Assembly: GCF_021864465.1 (NCBI RefSeq)
Contig: NZ_JAKKUV010000007.1
Span: forward strand, 1 to 45,510
Source of the DNA: Hyphobacterium sp. SN044
GTDB lineage: Bacteria > Pseudomonadota > Alphaproteobacteria > Caulobacterales > Maricaulaceae
Direction of reading: 5' to 3'
Length of the DNA stretch: 45,510 bases
Below are positions 8,731-17,431 of the stretch, piece by piece. Under the pieces are notes generated by a model. That model did no database searches. It was not told the origin of the DNA and worked only from the letters and a program-made list of their open reading frames with translations. Position numbers and translations under genes: made by a program. Position 1 is the stretch's first letter. Every line of letters starts with the position of its first letter.

Positions 8731-9381
8731 TTATTCGGTTTTCGGGGATTCTTCCGTCTTCTGATGCTTCATCACGATCGGCAGGTTGAGCATCGCGAAA
8801 CCGACGCTGAGCCCCATGACGACGAGCTTGAAATTCACCCAGAAGCCTTCGGTCACCGAGAAATCGGAAAACCAGCGCGCGCTCTCTGCAACATCGCCAT
8901 CCGAAATATGCCGCCAGAGCAGCTCGTTGAGGAAGGCGAGGAACTGGAAGAACAGCGCCCACCGTACCGCCAGGATCGTCCAGGCCCGGTCCGGCAGATC
9001 GAAAATCTCCTGGAAGAAGAATTTCCAGATATTCACGCCGAAGGCGAAGCCCGCGAGGATCAGATAGGACAGGAAGAGATTCACGATCGTCGGCTTGGCA
9101 TAGATGAAGACCGGATCGTTCAGGGCAATCCCCAGCCCCCCCATAATGGTCACGATCACCGCCGAGGCGAGCAGCATGGGCGGCCAGCGCTTGTGCGCCA
9201 TCCGCGCGTAGGCCAGCGCGGCGAGCATCGCCACGATGAAGACCCCCGTCGCCCAGAAGATGGCATCGTCGCCGACCACGCGCTTGCCGCCGAAATAGGT
9301 CAGGATGAAGAGAGCCACCGGCCCGACATCGGTGAGCAGGCGTGCGCCCTGTCCGGCGGCCTGCTTGGTTGTCTCGCTCAT
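8731..9381 (-). CDS. yciB: Septation protein A / YciB-IspZ family inner-membrane protein
   Basis: A 216-residue polytopic membrane protein of the YciB/IspZ family, with five to six TM segments. Family signatures are seen at the start (LLTDVGPVALFILTYF), in the middle (NDPVFIYAKPTIVNLFLSYL) and at the end (WVNFKLVVMGLSVGFAMLNL). In E. coli the protein affects envelope integrity and division-site wall synthesis. Its position downstream of ftsY and mtaB is a common alphaproteobacterial arrangement and supports the call. It follows the DMT permease gene by 21 bases and is probably co-transcribed with it. Confidence 0.92.
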   Translation of the reverse strand: MSETTKQAAGQGARLLTDVGPVALFILTYFGGKRVVGDDAIFWATGVFIVAMLAALAYARMAHKRWPPMLLASAVIVTIMGGLGIALNDPVFIYAKPTIVNLFLSYLILAGFAFGVNIWKFFFQEIFDLPDRAWTILAVRWALFFQFLAFLNELLWRHISDGDVAESARWFSDFSVTEGFWVNFKLVVMGLSVGFAMLNLPIVMKHQKTEESPKTE

Positions 9382-9402
9382 GTCCTGTCTCCGAATCCGG
9401 TT

Positions 9403-10218
9403 TTACCCAACTTGCAACAATACGAGCCCGGCGGCCAAAAGGATTGCAAGCACGGTGCGCTTGAGGCCGAACGGTTCCTTCAGCACGAGCGCGGCGAGGA
9501 TCGCTCCGAACACGACCGACGTTTCCCGCATCGCGGTCATCGGCGCGACATCGGCAAGCGAGAAGGCGTAGAGCGCGAGACCATAGCTGGCCGCGCCGAA
9601 CAGCGCCGCGACCCCGGCCATCCGCAACTCGCCCTTCGCGATCCCGGCCCAGCGCCGTCCGCGGCGGATCAGCGAGGCGATCGTGACCGGGATGGAGGAG
9701 ATGACGAAAAACCAGGCGACATAGACGAGCGGGGAATGCGCTGCCCGCACGCCCGATGCATCGTTTACGGAATAAAGCGCGGTCATGCTCGCCGCGCACA
9801 GCGCGAAGGCGATGGCCGCGGCCTTCGGGGCCTGACCCTTCTCCGGCCAGGCAAAGCCGATAATCATCGCCGTCGCCAGCGACAGGCCGGCGATCTGGAC
9901 GGGGCTCAGCGTCTCGCCGAGAAAGAAGAAGGCGGCGATCCCGGCGAGCGCCGGCGCGCCGCCGCGCATCACCGGATAGACCAGATTCATGTCGCCGCGT
10001 TCGAAGGCGGAAATCATCGCCATCTGGAAGGCGAAATGCAGGCCCGCCCCGATCAGCAGGAAGCGCCACGCCTCCCAGGGCGGCGGCGGAAACAGGATCA
10101 GGACAGGCGAGTAAAGCAGCGCCCCGGCCATCATCATCAGGGCGCGGAAGACCAGCCGGTCCTGCGACTGCTTCGTCAGCAGGCCCATGCCGGCGTGCAG
10201 CATGGCCGATCCCAGCAT
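9403..10218 (-). CDS. EamA/DMT-family permease
   Basis: A drug/metabolite transporter of about ten TM segments in two EamA repeats; the second contains GAILAALVLKEPFGLKRTVL, the usual C-terminal signature, and the first contains ALAGIAAFFFLGETLSPVQI. Substrate cannot be told. The ATG at 10218 starts inside what looks like TM1. Extending the frame adds LSGAALGALA before it, beginning with a CTG at 10248 that overlaps the ftsY stop as CTGA. That gives the usual DMT N-terminus and a coupled four-base overlap, so a CTG start at 10248 is plausible. Confidence 0.85.
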   Translation of the reverse strand: MLGSAMLHAGMGLLTKQSQDRLVFRALMMMAGALLYSPVLILFPPPPWEAWRFLLIGAGLHFAFQMAMISAFERGDMNLVYPVMRGGAPALAGIAAFFFLGETLSPVQIAGLSLATAMIIGFAWPEKGQAPKAAAIAFALCAASMTALYSVNDASGVRAAHSPLVYVAWFFVISSIPVTIASLIRRGRRWAGIAKGELRMAGVAALFGAASYGLALYAFSLADVAPMTAMRETSVVFGAILAALVLKEPFGLKRTVLAILLAAGLVLLQVG

Positions 10219-10244
10219 GGCGAGCGCGCCGAGCGCCGCCCCGC

Positions 10245-11183
10245 TCAGGCGGTGCGGCCCGCAAGCGCCCGGGCAAAGGCCCGCGCATCGAAGGGTTGAA
10301 GGTCGTCCACCCCTTCGCCGATGCCGATCGCGTAGACCGGCAGCTTGAATCTGTCGGCGACCTGGACCAGCGCGCCGCCTTTGGCCGTGCCGTCGAGCTT
10401 GGTCATGACGAGGCCGGTGACGTTGCTGGCTTCGAGGAAGGCCTCGGCCTGCGACACGGCATTGGCGCCGACCGTGCCATCAAGCACCAGGATAACCCGG
10501 TGCGGCGCCGTCTCGTCGAGCTTGCGGATCACGCGGACGATCTTGCGAAGCTCGTCCATCAGCGCGGTCTTCGTCTGCAGCCGGCCCGCGGTGTCGATCA
10601 GCACGACGTCGAAGCCTTCGCGCTGCGCCCGGGCCACAGCGTCATAGGCGAGACCCGCCGCATCCGCGCCGATTTCGCGCTTCTCCACCGGCGCACCGGC
10701 CCGCTCACCCCAGACCGAGACCTGTTCGACGGCGGCCGCGCGGAAGGTGTCGCCCGCGACCAGCAGCGTCTTCCGGCCTTCGCGGGTCAGCTTCGCGGCG
10801 ATCTTGCCGAGCGTCGTCGTCTTGCCCGACCCGTTCACCCCGACAAAGAGGACGATTTCCGGCTTCGGACCTGACGCGAAGTCGAGCGGGGCTTCGAGCG
10901 GTTTCAGCGTCTCCTCGATCGTTGCGGAAAGCGCGTCCTTCACTTCCTCGTCGGTGACGTCCTTGTCGAACCGGTCCTTGGCCAGCCGGTCGGTCACGCG
11001 CATCGCGGCGGCGGGACCGAGATCGGCGGCGATCAGCAGCTCTTCCAGTTCCTCGATTGCCGCGGCGTCGAGCTTGCGCTTGGTGAAGACCGCGCTGACG
11101 CTCTCGGTCAGCTTCTCCGATGAGCGCCGCAGGCCCGACGTCAGGCGGGAGAAGAAGCCGGGTTTTTTCTCGCCGTCGCTCAC
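10245..11183 (-). CDS. ftsY: Signal recognition particle receptor FtsY
   Basis: SRP receptor GTPase, 312 residues. It has a short N-terminal region (the long acidic A domain of E. coli is missing), then the N domain, and the G domain with P-loop GVNGSGKTTTLGK, the DTFRAAA motif, DTAGRLQTK, TKLDGTAKGG and the closing GIGEGVDDLQPFDA. It docks Ffh-ribosome complexes at the membrane for co-translational insertion. Its ATG overlaps the mtaB stop by four bases, so the two are translationally coupled. Its partner Ffh is encoded about 18 kb away in this same window on the other strand. Confidence 0.97.
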   Translation of the reverse strand: MSDGEKKPGFFSRLTSGLRRSSEKLTESVSAVFTKRKLDAAAIEELEELLIAADLGPAAAMRVTDRLAKDRFDKDVTDEEVKDALSATIEETLKPLEAPLDFASGPKPEIVLFVGVNGSGKTTTLGKIAAKLTREGRKTLLVAGDTFRAAAVEQVSVWGERAGAPVEKREIGADAAGLAYDAVARAQREGFDVVLIDTAGRLQTKTALMDELRKIVRVIRKLDETAPHRVILVLDGTVGANAVSQAEAFLEASNVTGLVMTKLDGTAKGGALVQVADRFKLPVYAIGIGEGVDDLQPFDARAFARALAGRTA

Positions 11184-12490
11184 GCACTCACCTCTGCGAT
11201 CAGTTCCTGACCGTCATGGCCCGTAATGGCGAGATCGACAATCGCTCCGGCGCGGGCGGGGGAGGTCTCGTCAAAGCGGATCGCCGCGAAATTCGGCGCG
11301 CGGGCAAAGCCGGGGCGCTCGACCAGCGCGGCCTGCGTCGAGCCGACCATAGAGGCGAGATGCCGGGCCAGCGCCTCGTCCCCCTTGGCACGCAGTCTTG
11401 CGGCCCGCTCCTTGGCGATGGCGCGACCCGACCAGGGCATGCGCGCCGCCGGCGTGCCGGGGCGCGGGCTGAACGGAAAGACGTGCAGATAGGCGAGATC
11501 GCAGTCGTCGACGAGCTTCAGCGAGTTCTCGAACATGTCCTCCGTCTCGGTTGGGAAGCCGGCGATCAGGTCCGCGCCGAAGGCGATCTCCGGCCGCGCG
11601 GCCTTCAGCGACCGGCACAGCTGGATCGCGTCGCCGCGTAGATGCCGGCGCTTCATCCGCTTCAATATCATGTCGTCGCCGGCCTGCAGCGAGAGATGCA
11701 GGTGCGGCGCGATGCGGTCATCCCCCGTCACCGCCTCGAACAGGTCCGGATCGATCTCGATCGCGTCGATCGAGGACAGCCTGAGGCGCGGCAGGTCCGG
11801 CACGTCGCGCAGGATCGCCTTTACGAGACGGCCGAGCTTCGGTTCGCCGTCGAGGTCCGCGCCCCAGCTCGTCAGATCGACGCCGGTCAGCACCACCTCC
11901 TGGTGTCCGGTATCCACCAGGCGGCGGATCTGGTCGGTGATCTCCGTGTCCGGGACGGAGCGCGAATTTCCGCGGCCATAGGGAATGATGCAGAAGGTGC
12001 AGCGATGGTCGCACCCGGTCTGCACCTGGACATAGGCCCGGGTCCGCCCGTCCAGCCCGTCGACCAGGTGACCGGCCGTCTCGCGCACGCTCATGATGTC
12101 GTTCACGAGGGTGCGCGCCGCATCGCCGCGCGCGACCGTTTCCCACGTCTCGGCCTTCATCTTTTCCATATTGCCGACGACGCGCGTCACTTCCGGCATT
12201 GCCGCGAAGCGTTCCGGCTCGATCTGCGCGGCGCAGCCGGTGACGATGATCGGCGTCTCGGGATGGTCCCGGCGGGCGCGGCGGATCGACTGGCGCGCCT
12301 GGCGCACCGCCTCGTTCGTCACCGCGCAGGTATTGATGATGATCGCGTCATCGAGCCCCGCCGCCCTGGCGTGATCACGCATGATCTCGCTCTCCCAGGC
12401 ATTGAGCCGGCAGCCGAAGGTCCGGATATCCGGACCGGCCGTCGCGTCCGGCGTGGCGGACGGGGCCTTGTTCTCGATCAGCGTGGGCAT
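11180..12490 (-). CDS. mtaB: tRNA t6A37 methylthiotransferase MtaB
   Basis: Radical-SAM methylthiotransferase of the MiaB/RimO/MtaB group, 436 residues, converting t6A to ms2t6A at tRNA position 37. N-terminal UPF0004 domain with cluster ligands in FGCRLNAWE, INTCAVT and VTGCAAQ; the radical SAM motif CDHRCTFC is near residue 160 followed by GRGNSRS; the TRAM-like end is near ERPGFARAPNFAAIRFD. The order dapF-trkH-mtaB-ftsY on one strand matches alphaproteobacterial neighbourhoods apart from the inserted trkH. The start at 12490 gives MPTLIENKA; a later start is possible, because conserved sequence only begins near IRTFGCRLN. Confidence 0.95.
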   Translation of the reverse strand: MPTLIENKAPSATPDATAGPDIRTFGCRLNAWESEIMRDHARAAGLDDAIIINTCAVTNEAVRQARQSIRRARRDHPETPIIVTGCAAQIEPERFAAMPEVTRVVGNMEKMKAETWETVARGDAARTLVNDIMSVRETAGHLVDGLDGRTRAYVQVQTGCDHRCTFCIIPYGRGNSRSVPDTEITDQIRRLVDTGHQEVVLTGVDLTSWGADLDGEPKLGRLVKAILRDVPDLPRLRLSSIDAIEIDPDLFEAVTGDDRIAPHLHLSLQAGDDMILKRMKRRHLRGDAIQLCRSLKAARPEIAFGADLIAGFPTETEDMFENSLKLVDDCDLAYLHVFPFSPRPGTPAARMPWSGRAIAKERAARLRAKGDEALARHLASMVGSTQAALVERPGFARAPNFAAIRFDETSPARAGAIVDLAITGHDGQELIAEVSA

Positions 12491-12525
12491 GAAGCCGGAC
12501 TAAGTGGGCGAGCGGGGGTGAGAGG

Positions 12526-13977
12526 TCAAGCCGTGTGGAAGCGCGGCACGAAGAGGACGAGGACGGTGAAGATCTCCAGCCGCCCCAGCACCATGATCCC
12601 GCCAAGCACCAGCTTGGTCGAATCCGGCAGGCCGGAGAAATTCCCCGCCGGGCCGATGATCGCGCCGAGCCCCGGGCCCACATTCGCCAGCGCCGTCGCC
12701 GATCCCGAGAGCGAGGTCATCAGGTCGAGGCCCGTGGCCGCCAGCACCAGCGCGCCGACCGCGAAGGTCGCGACATAGACCGCCGAGAACAGAGCCACCG
12801 AAGCCACATCGCTTGCGCTCAGCGCCTGCCCGCTGATGCGGGCTGGTGACAGGGAATGCGGCTGCGCGGTGCGATTGAGATTCTGCCACAGCGCCTTCGC
12901 GAGGACTTCGAAGCGGAAGATCTTGAACCCGCCCGACGTCGAACCGGCACAGCCGCCGACAAAGGTGAGGAAGAAGAAGACCGCCATCGCGAACGGCCCC
13001 CACAGCTGATAATCCGCCGTGGCATAGCCCGTCGTCGTGATCACCGAGATCACGTTGAACAACGCCTCCCTGAGGGCGGTCCAGAAACCCTGGTCCTCGA
13101 TCAGCCGCAGCGCCGTCATCATCACGGCGGCCAGCCCCACGATGATGAAAAACAGGCTGATCTGACCAAAGCCGCCCGATCCCTGCGCCTTCATGTTGTT
13201 CCGGGTCAGCCGGACATAGGCGAGGAAGGGCAGGGCTCCCGTCACCATGAAGAAAATGCTGACCCATTGGCTGCCGATGGAGAAGTGGCCCATCGAGGAA
13301 TCCGAGGTCGAATACCCGCCGGTCGAGACCGTGGTCAGCGCGTGGTTGATCGCCTCGAAACCGGTCATGCCGGTCAGCCGGTAACCGGCGAAACAGGCGA
13401 GCGTCAGCCCGAGATAGAGCGAGCCGATTGTGATGGCGAGCCGGTTGGGGCGGGCAATGATCTTTTCCTCGGACCGGTCCGAGGACTCCATCTTGAAGAG
13501 CTGCATGCCCCCCACCTTGAGGAAGGGCAGCAGGGCGATCGACAGGCCGATGATTCCGACCCCGCCGATCCATTGCAGCACCGAGCGCCACAGCAGGAGA
13601 GAGGGCGGGCTGTCGTCGAGTCCGCTCACCACGGTCGATCCCGTCGTGGTCAGTCCGGATACGGATTCGAATACCGCATCGACGAAGGAGAGCTGCCAGG
13701 TCCCGAGCATGAAGGGCAGGGCGCAGAAGACCGGCAGGCCGAACCAGGCGAGCACGGTGATCACCACGGCCTGGCGAAAGCGCAACTCCGCCTTTGCGCC
13801 CCAGCCCGCGGCCAGCGCCACCGCGGCCGGAACGAAGCCGACGATCGCCGTCGCGTAGAAGGCCCCGGCCTCGCTGTCGCGCACCAGGCTTGACCCGATG
13901 CCGTGCAGGAGGGCGAGCAGGGACATGCCGGCAAGCAGGAAGCCGGACGTCAGGAAGATGACACGGAAATCGCGCAA
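12526..13977 (-). CDS. trkH: TrkH-family potassium uptake protein
   Basis: A 483-residue membrane subunit of the Trk K+ uptake system. The four selectivity-filter loops are visible: SGLTTTGSTVVSG, TTVSTGGYSTSDS, VITTTGYATADY and LANVGPGLGAIIG. These give the TrkH/KtrB fourfold pore architecture. TrkH works with the NAD-binding TrkA ring, which is not in the window. It lies between dapF and mtaB on the same strand, with 90 bases before it and about 35 after it, so it may be read with either. Confidence 0.95.
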   Translation of the reverse strand: MRDFRVIFLTSGFLLAGMSLLALLHGIGSSLVRDSEAGAFYATAIVGFVPAAVALAAGWGAKAELRFRQAVVITVLAWFGLPVFCALPFMLGTWQLSFVDAVFESVSGLTTTGSTVVSGLDDSPPSLLLWRSVLQWIGGVGIIGLSIALLPFLKVGGMQLFKMESSDRSEEKIIARPNRLAITIGSLYLGLTLACFAGYRLTGMTGFEAINHALTTVSTGGYSTSDSSMGHFSIGSQWVSIFFMVTGALPFLAYVRLTRNNMKAQGSGGFGQISLFFIIVGLAAVMMTALRLIEDQGFWTALREALFNVISVITTTGYATADYQLWGPFAMAVFFFLTFVGGCAGSTSGGFKIFRFEVLAKALWQNLNRTAQPHSLSPARISGQALSASDVASVALFSAVYVATFAVGALVLAATGLDLMTSLSGSATALANVGPGLGAIIGPAGNFSGLPDSTKLVLGGIMVLGRLEIFTVLVLFVPRFHTA

Positions 13978-14067
13978 GACGCCTCTGAGGGCTTCGCGGC
14001 GGACCAGGGCATGTCCGTCAGGGCGGGCGATTTACGCCTGTTGACCGGGAGACGCAAGAAACCGGGC

Positions 14068-14877
14068 TCAGACCGGGATTGCGATTTCGCCATCGATGGC
14101 GACCGGCCCTTCCAGCGTGACATGGTTGTCGGCGCGCCATTCGACCTGCAATTCGCCGCCATCGGCGATGACGGTGACGGCGCGTCCGGTCAGCCCCTTG
14201 CGGGCCCCGGCCACGACCGCCGCAGCCGCGCCCGTGCCGCAGGCTTTTGTCAGCCCGGCGCCGCGTTCCCAGACCTTGAGGCGGATCCGGTCCGGCGCGA
14301 TCACCTGTGCGAAGCCGATATTGGCCCGCTCCGGGAAGAGCGTGTCGTGTTCGAGAACCGGCCCGATCTCTTCGGCGGGGATCGCTTCGGCGTCGTCGAC
14401 GAAGAAGACGCAATGGGGATTGCCCATCGACACCGCGCCGGGTCCGGCCAGTGACAGGCCTGGGGCCTCGACCGCCAGCTCCAGCGTGATCGTATCCATT
14501 TCGCGCGCCAGCGGGATGTCCTGCCAGCCGGTCCGGGCCGGGCCGAGATCGACCCGCACACGCATCGCGCCAGCCGCTTCGGCGACCAGCGGTCCGCCGA
14601 GCGAGCCCATCGTCACGCGGTCAGATCCATCCGCCTGCATCAGATACCAGCCGACGCAGCGCGCCCCGTTTCCGCACGCGCCGACCTCGCCGCCATCGGC
14701 GTTCAGGACGCGCATGACGGGGAATTCTGCACTGCCGGCAATCAGCAGGATCTGGTCGAGACGGTGTTCGCGGGCGAGCGCCTGCGTGCGCTCGGGCGTG
14801 AAGGCTTCTGCGCCGCCATCGCGTATGTCGGCGAGCAGAAAGGCGTTGCCCGCCCCGTTCATCAGAAGCCCGTTCAT
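14068..14877 (-). CDS. dapF: Diaminopimelate epimerase
   Basis: A 269-residue DapF that converts LL- to meso-diaminopimelate for lysine and peptidoglycan synthesis. Both catalytic cysteines are present in their family motifs: GACGNGARCVGW in the N-terminal half and KACGTGAAAAVVAG in the C-terminal half. The substrate-binding MGNPHCVFF is also intact. The N-terminus is slightly divergent (MNGLLMNGAGNAFLLADI, where most have MHGLGNDF), but no residue known to be essential is missing. First gene of the minus-strand run towards ftsY; 85 bases separate it from the divergent peptidase gene, so the two promoters must lie there. Confidence 0.95.
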   Translation of the reverse strand: MNGLLMNGAGNAFLLADIRDGGAEAFTPERTQALAREHRLDQILLIAGSAEFPVMRVLNADGGEVGACGNGARCVGWYLMQADGSDRVTMGSLGGPLVAEAAGAMRVRVDLGPARTGWQDIPLAREMDTITLELAVEAPGLSLAGPGAVSMGNPHCVFFVDDAEAIPAEEIGPVLEHDTLFPERANIGFAQVIAPDRIRLKVWERGAGLTKACGTGAAAAVVAGARKGLTGRAVTVIADGGELQVEWRADNHVTLEGPVAIDGEIAIPV

Positions 14878-14962
14878 GACGCAGCGGTAATCCCGGCGCG
14901 GCTTTGCGTCAAACGCCGTTCACGCTATGTCTCTGCGCGACGTTTTATTTGGGGAGTCTGTC

Positions 14963-17185
14963 ATGAGACTGCGTATCGCGATGTCGGTTGCCGCCGCCGC
15001 CCTGCTGGCCGCCTGCAACCCGTCCACCGAAACCGCCGACGAGGCCGAAAACACCGAAATGACCGAGGCTGAGACCGGTACGACCGAAACCGAAACCGCC
15101 GAACGCGACATCGTCGCCATCGACCCGCAGAACGATCCGCGTGTCTGGCTGGAAGAGGTTGAAGGCGAGCGCGCCCTGGAATGGGCGAGCGGCCAGAACG
15201 AGCGCACCTTCGCCCGGCTTCGCGACGACCCGCGCTTCGAGGAATTCTACCAGCAGGCGTTGGAAATCTATCAGAGCGAGGACCGTATTCCCTACGGTTC
15301 CTACCGCGACGGCTACATCTACAATTTCTGGCAGGACGCCAACAACACGCACGGCCTGTGGCGCCGCACGACGCTGGAAAGCTACGAGACCGACAGCCCG
15401 GAATGGGAGGTCATTCTCGACCTCGACGCCCTGTCCGAGGAAGAGGGCGTCAACTGGGTGTGGCGCGGCGCCGACTGCCTGTCGCCGGACAATGTCCGCT
15501 GCATGATCACCCTGTCCGATGGCGGCCGTGACGCTGCCCATCGCCGGGAATTCGACATGGAGACCCGCAGCTTCGTGGAAGACGGCTTCGTCACGCCCGA
15601 AGCCAAGGGCGGCGTTGCCTGGGTCGACCGGGACACGCTTCTGGTGATGCTGGCGACCAGCCCGGAAACCTCGACCGAATCCGGCTATCCCTACATCGTG
15701 CGCCGCTGGGAACGCGGCACGCCGCTGGAAGACGCCGTCGAAGTGCTGCGCGGCGATACGACCGATGTCGGCGTCTGGGCCTTCCGCAATGAAGGCACGG
15801 ACGGCGAAGTCCACATGATGGCGTCCGAAGCCAACACCTTCTACGACACCACCTGGTGGGCGCTGCCGGAAGGCCGCGACCCGGTCCAGCTGCCGCTGCC
15901 GTCGAAGTCCTCGCTGCAATCGATCTATGACGGCCAGCTCGTCTTCACGATCGAAGAAGAGTGGTCGCCGGAGGGCTCTGACGAGACCTTCCCGCAAGGC
16001 GCACTCCTGTCCTTCAACTATCAGGACTGGCTCGACAGCGGCGACATCGCCGTCGAAACCGTCTTCGTCGCGGGCGAGCGGGAATCCATCGGCGGTGTAG
16101 GGGCCACGGCCTCGGCCCTGCTGGTGCAGATCGACGCCAATGTCGTGGGCGGCCTCTCGGCCTTCACCCATGGCGGGGATGGCTGGACCCGCGAAGAGAT
16201 CGACACGCCGGAGAACATGACGCTGGGCCTGACCGGGACCAGCCCGGATCACGACGTCGCCTTCCTCAATGCCGAAGGCTTCCTGACGCCGGATTCGCTC
16301 TACCGGGTGAATATCGCCGAACGCACGACCTCGCCTCTGAAGTCGACGCCGCAGCGCTTCGACACCGAGGGCCTCGTCGTCGAACAGCGCGAGGCGCAAT
16401 CGCCGGACGGTACGATGATCCCCTATTTCGTCGTGCGCCGCGAAGACACGGTGATGGACGGCACGACGCCGACCCTGCTCTACGCCTATGGCGGCTTCCA
16501 GGTCTCGATCACGCCGAGCTATTCCGGCGTGCGCGGCCGTCTCTGGCTCGACAATGGCGGCGCCTATGTCGTCGCCAACATCCGCGGTGGCGGCGAGTTC
16601 GGCCCGGCCTGGCACCAGGCCGGCCTGACGATGAACCGTCAGCGCATCTATGACGACCTGATCGCCGTGGCCGAGGACATGATCGACACCGGCCTGACCA
16701 GCCCGCGCCATCTCGGCGTCTATGGCGGGTCGAATGGCGGCCTGCTGACCGGCGTGATGTACACGCAGCGTCCGGATCTCTGGAATGCGGTCGTTTCCGC
16801 CGTGCCGCTGCTCGACATGCTGCGCTTCGACCGGCTTCTGGCCGGGGCCAGCTGGGTCGGGGAATACGGCTCGCCGTCCAACCCGGACGAGGGTGCCTTC
16901 CTGCAGTCGATCTCGCCCTATCACAATGTCGATGCGAACGGCGATTATCCGGAGATCTACCTCTTCACCTCCACCGCGGACGACCGGGTCCACCCCGGCC
17001 ATGCGCGGAAATTCGCCCACCTCCTGTCGGAGACCGGCCACCCCTATCTTTATTACGAGAACATGGAAGGCGGTCACTCGGCGGCGGCGAACCTGCCCGA
17101 ACTCGCCCGGCGTGACGCCATGCTCTACGTCTTCCTGACGCAGAAGCTGATGGACGAGGACGCGCCGGAAGGCTCGGCGGAGTAA
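14963..17185 (+). CDS. Secreted prolyl oligopeptidase-family serine peptidase (S9A), lipoprotein
   Basis: A 740-residue S9A peptidase that cleaves small peptides after proline or related residues. The ATG at 14963 is chosen because GGGGAG lies just upstream and it begins a lipoprotein signal (AAAALLAACNP); the longer frame from 14927 lacks these. An acidic Thr/Glu linker follows, then a seven-bladed propeller region (about 70-440) and an alpha/beta hydrolase domain. Catalytic triad by motif: S590 in YGGSNGG, Asp673/674 in STADDRVHPGH, H705 in EGGHSAAAN. Probably envelope-anchored and used for peptide scavenging. A strong terminator follows 25 bases after its stop. Confidence 0.93.
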   Translation: MRLRIAMSVAAAALLAACNPSTETADEAENTEMTEAETGTTETETAERDIVAIDPQNDPRVWLEEVEGERALEWASGQNERTFARLRDDPRFEEFYQQALEIYQSEDRIPYGSYRDGYIYNFWQDANNTHGLWRRTTLESYETDSPEWEVILDLDALSEEEGVNWVWRGADCLSPDNVRCMITLSDGGRDAAHRREFDMETRSFVEDGFVTPEAKGGVAWVDRDTLLVMLATSPETSTESGYPYIVRRWERGTPLEDAVEVLRGDTTDVGVWAFRNEGTDGEVHMMASEANTFYDTTWWALPEGRDPVQLPLPSKSSLQSIYDGQLVFTIEEEWSPEGSDETFPQGALLSFNYQDWLDSGDIAVETVFVAGERESIGGVGATASALLVQIDANVVGGLSAFTHGGDGWTREEIDTPENMTLGLTGTSPDHDVAFLNAEGFLTPDSLYRVNIAERTTSPLKSTPQRFDTEGLVVEQREAQSPDGTMIPYFVVRREDTVMDGTTPTLLYAYGGFQVSITPSYSGVRGRLWLDNGGAYVVANIRGGGEFGPAWHQAGLTMNRQRIYDDLIAVAEDMIDTGLTSPRHLGVYGGSNGGLLTGVMYTQRPDLWNAVVSAVPLLDMLRFDRLLAGASWVGEYGSPSNPDEGAFLQSISPYHNVDANGDYPEIYLFTSTADDRVHPGHARKFAHLLSETGHPYLYYENMEGGHSAAANLPELARRDAMLYVFLTQKLMDEDAPEGSAE

Positions 17186-17210
17186 TTCCCGCCTCACGGC
17201 TGAAACGAAG

Positions 17211-17240
17211 CGGGCGCCGGAGTCATCCGGCGCCCGTTTT
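17211..17240 (+). terminator. Rho-independent terminator after the S9 peptidase
   Basis: Perfect 10-bp stem CGGGCGCCGG (17211-17220) pairing with CCGGCGCCCG (17227-17236), a 6-base loop and then TTTT. It is placed directly after the peptidase stop codon at 17185. Confidence 0.9.
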
Positions 17241-17270
17241 CGATCTGTATCTGCTCGTCGAGGATCGCCG

Positions 17271-17405
17271 GGCAAGTTTCCCCTCGCCCCCATTTGGGGG
17301 AGAGGGGTCAGGGGTGAGGGGGTGAACACCGACTTCTATTTCGGAGCAGAACCCCTCATCCGCCCTTCGGGCACCTTCTCCCCTTCAAAAAGGGGAGAAG
17401 GGAAG
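17271..17405. repeat. Composite palindromic repeat (REP-like)
   Basis: Non-coding stretch between the peptidase terminator and the convergent oxyR end. It holds a hairpin around 17287-17300 (CCCCCA facing TGGGGG) and a perfect 12-bp stem at 17374-17401 (CCTTCTCCCCTT, loop CAAA). The layout resembles the composite elements at 31880-31990 and 453-513. Confidence 0.65.
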
Positions 17406-17431
17406 TGTACGAACGTCGGCTGGCAGGACGA

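Noticed and set aside
8764-10299. A 511-residue plus-strand frame opposite yciB and the DMT permease
   Set aside because: Both minus-strand genes show family motifs and TM patterns; the plus frame is His/Arg/Glu-rich shadow.
14945-17329. A 794-residue minus-strand frame
   Set aside because: Antisense to the S9 peptidase, which has a complete catalytic triad and a matching terminator.
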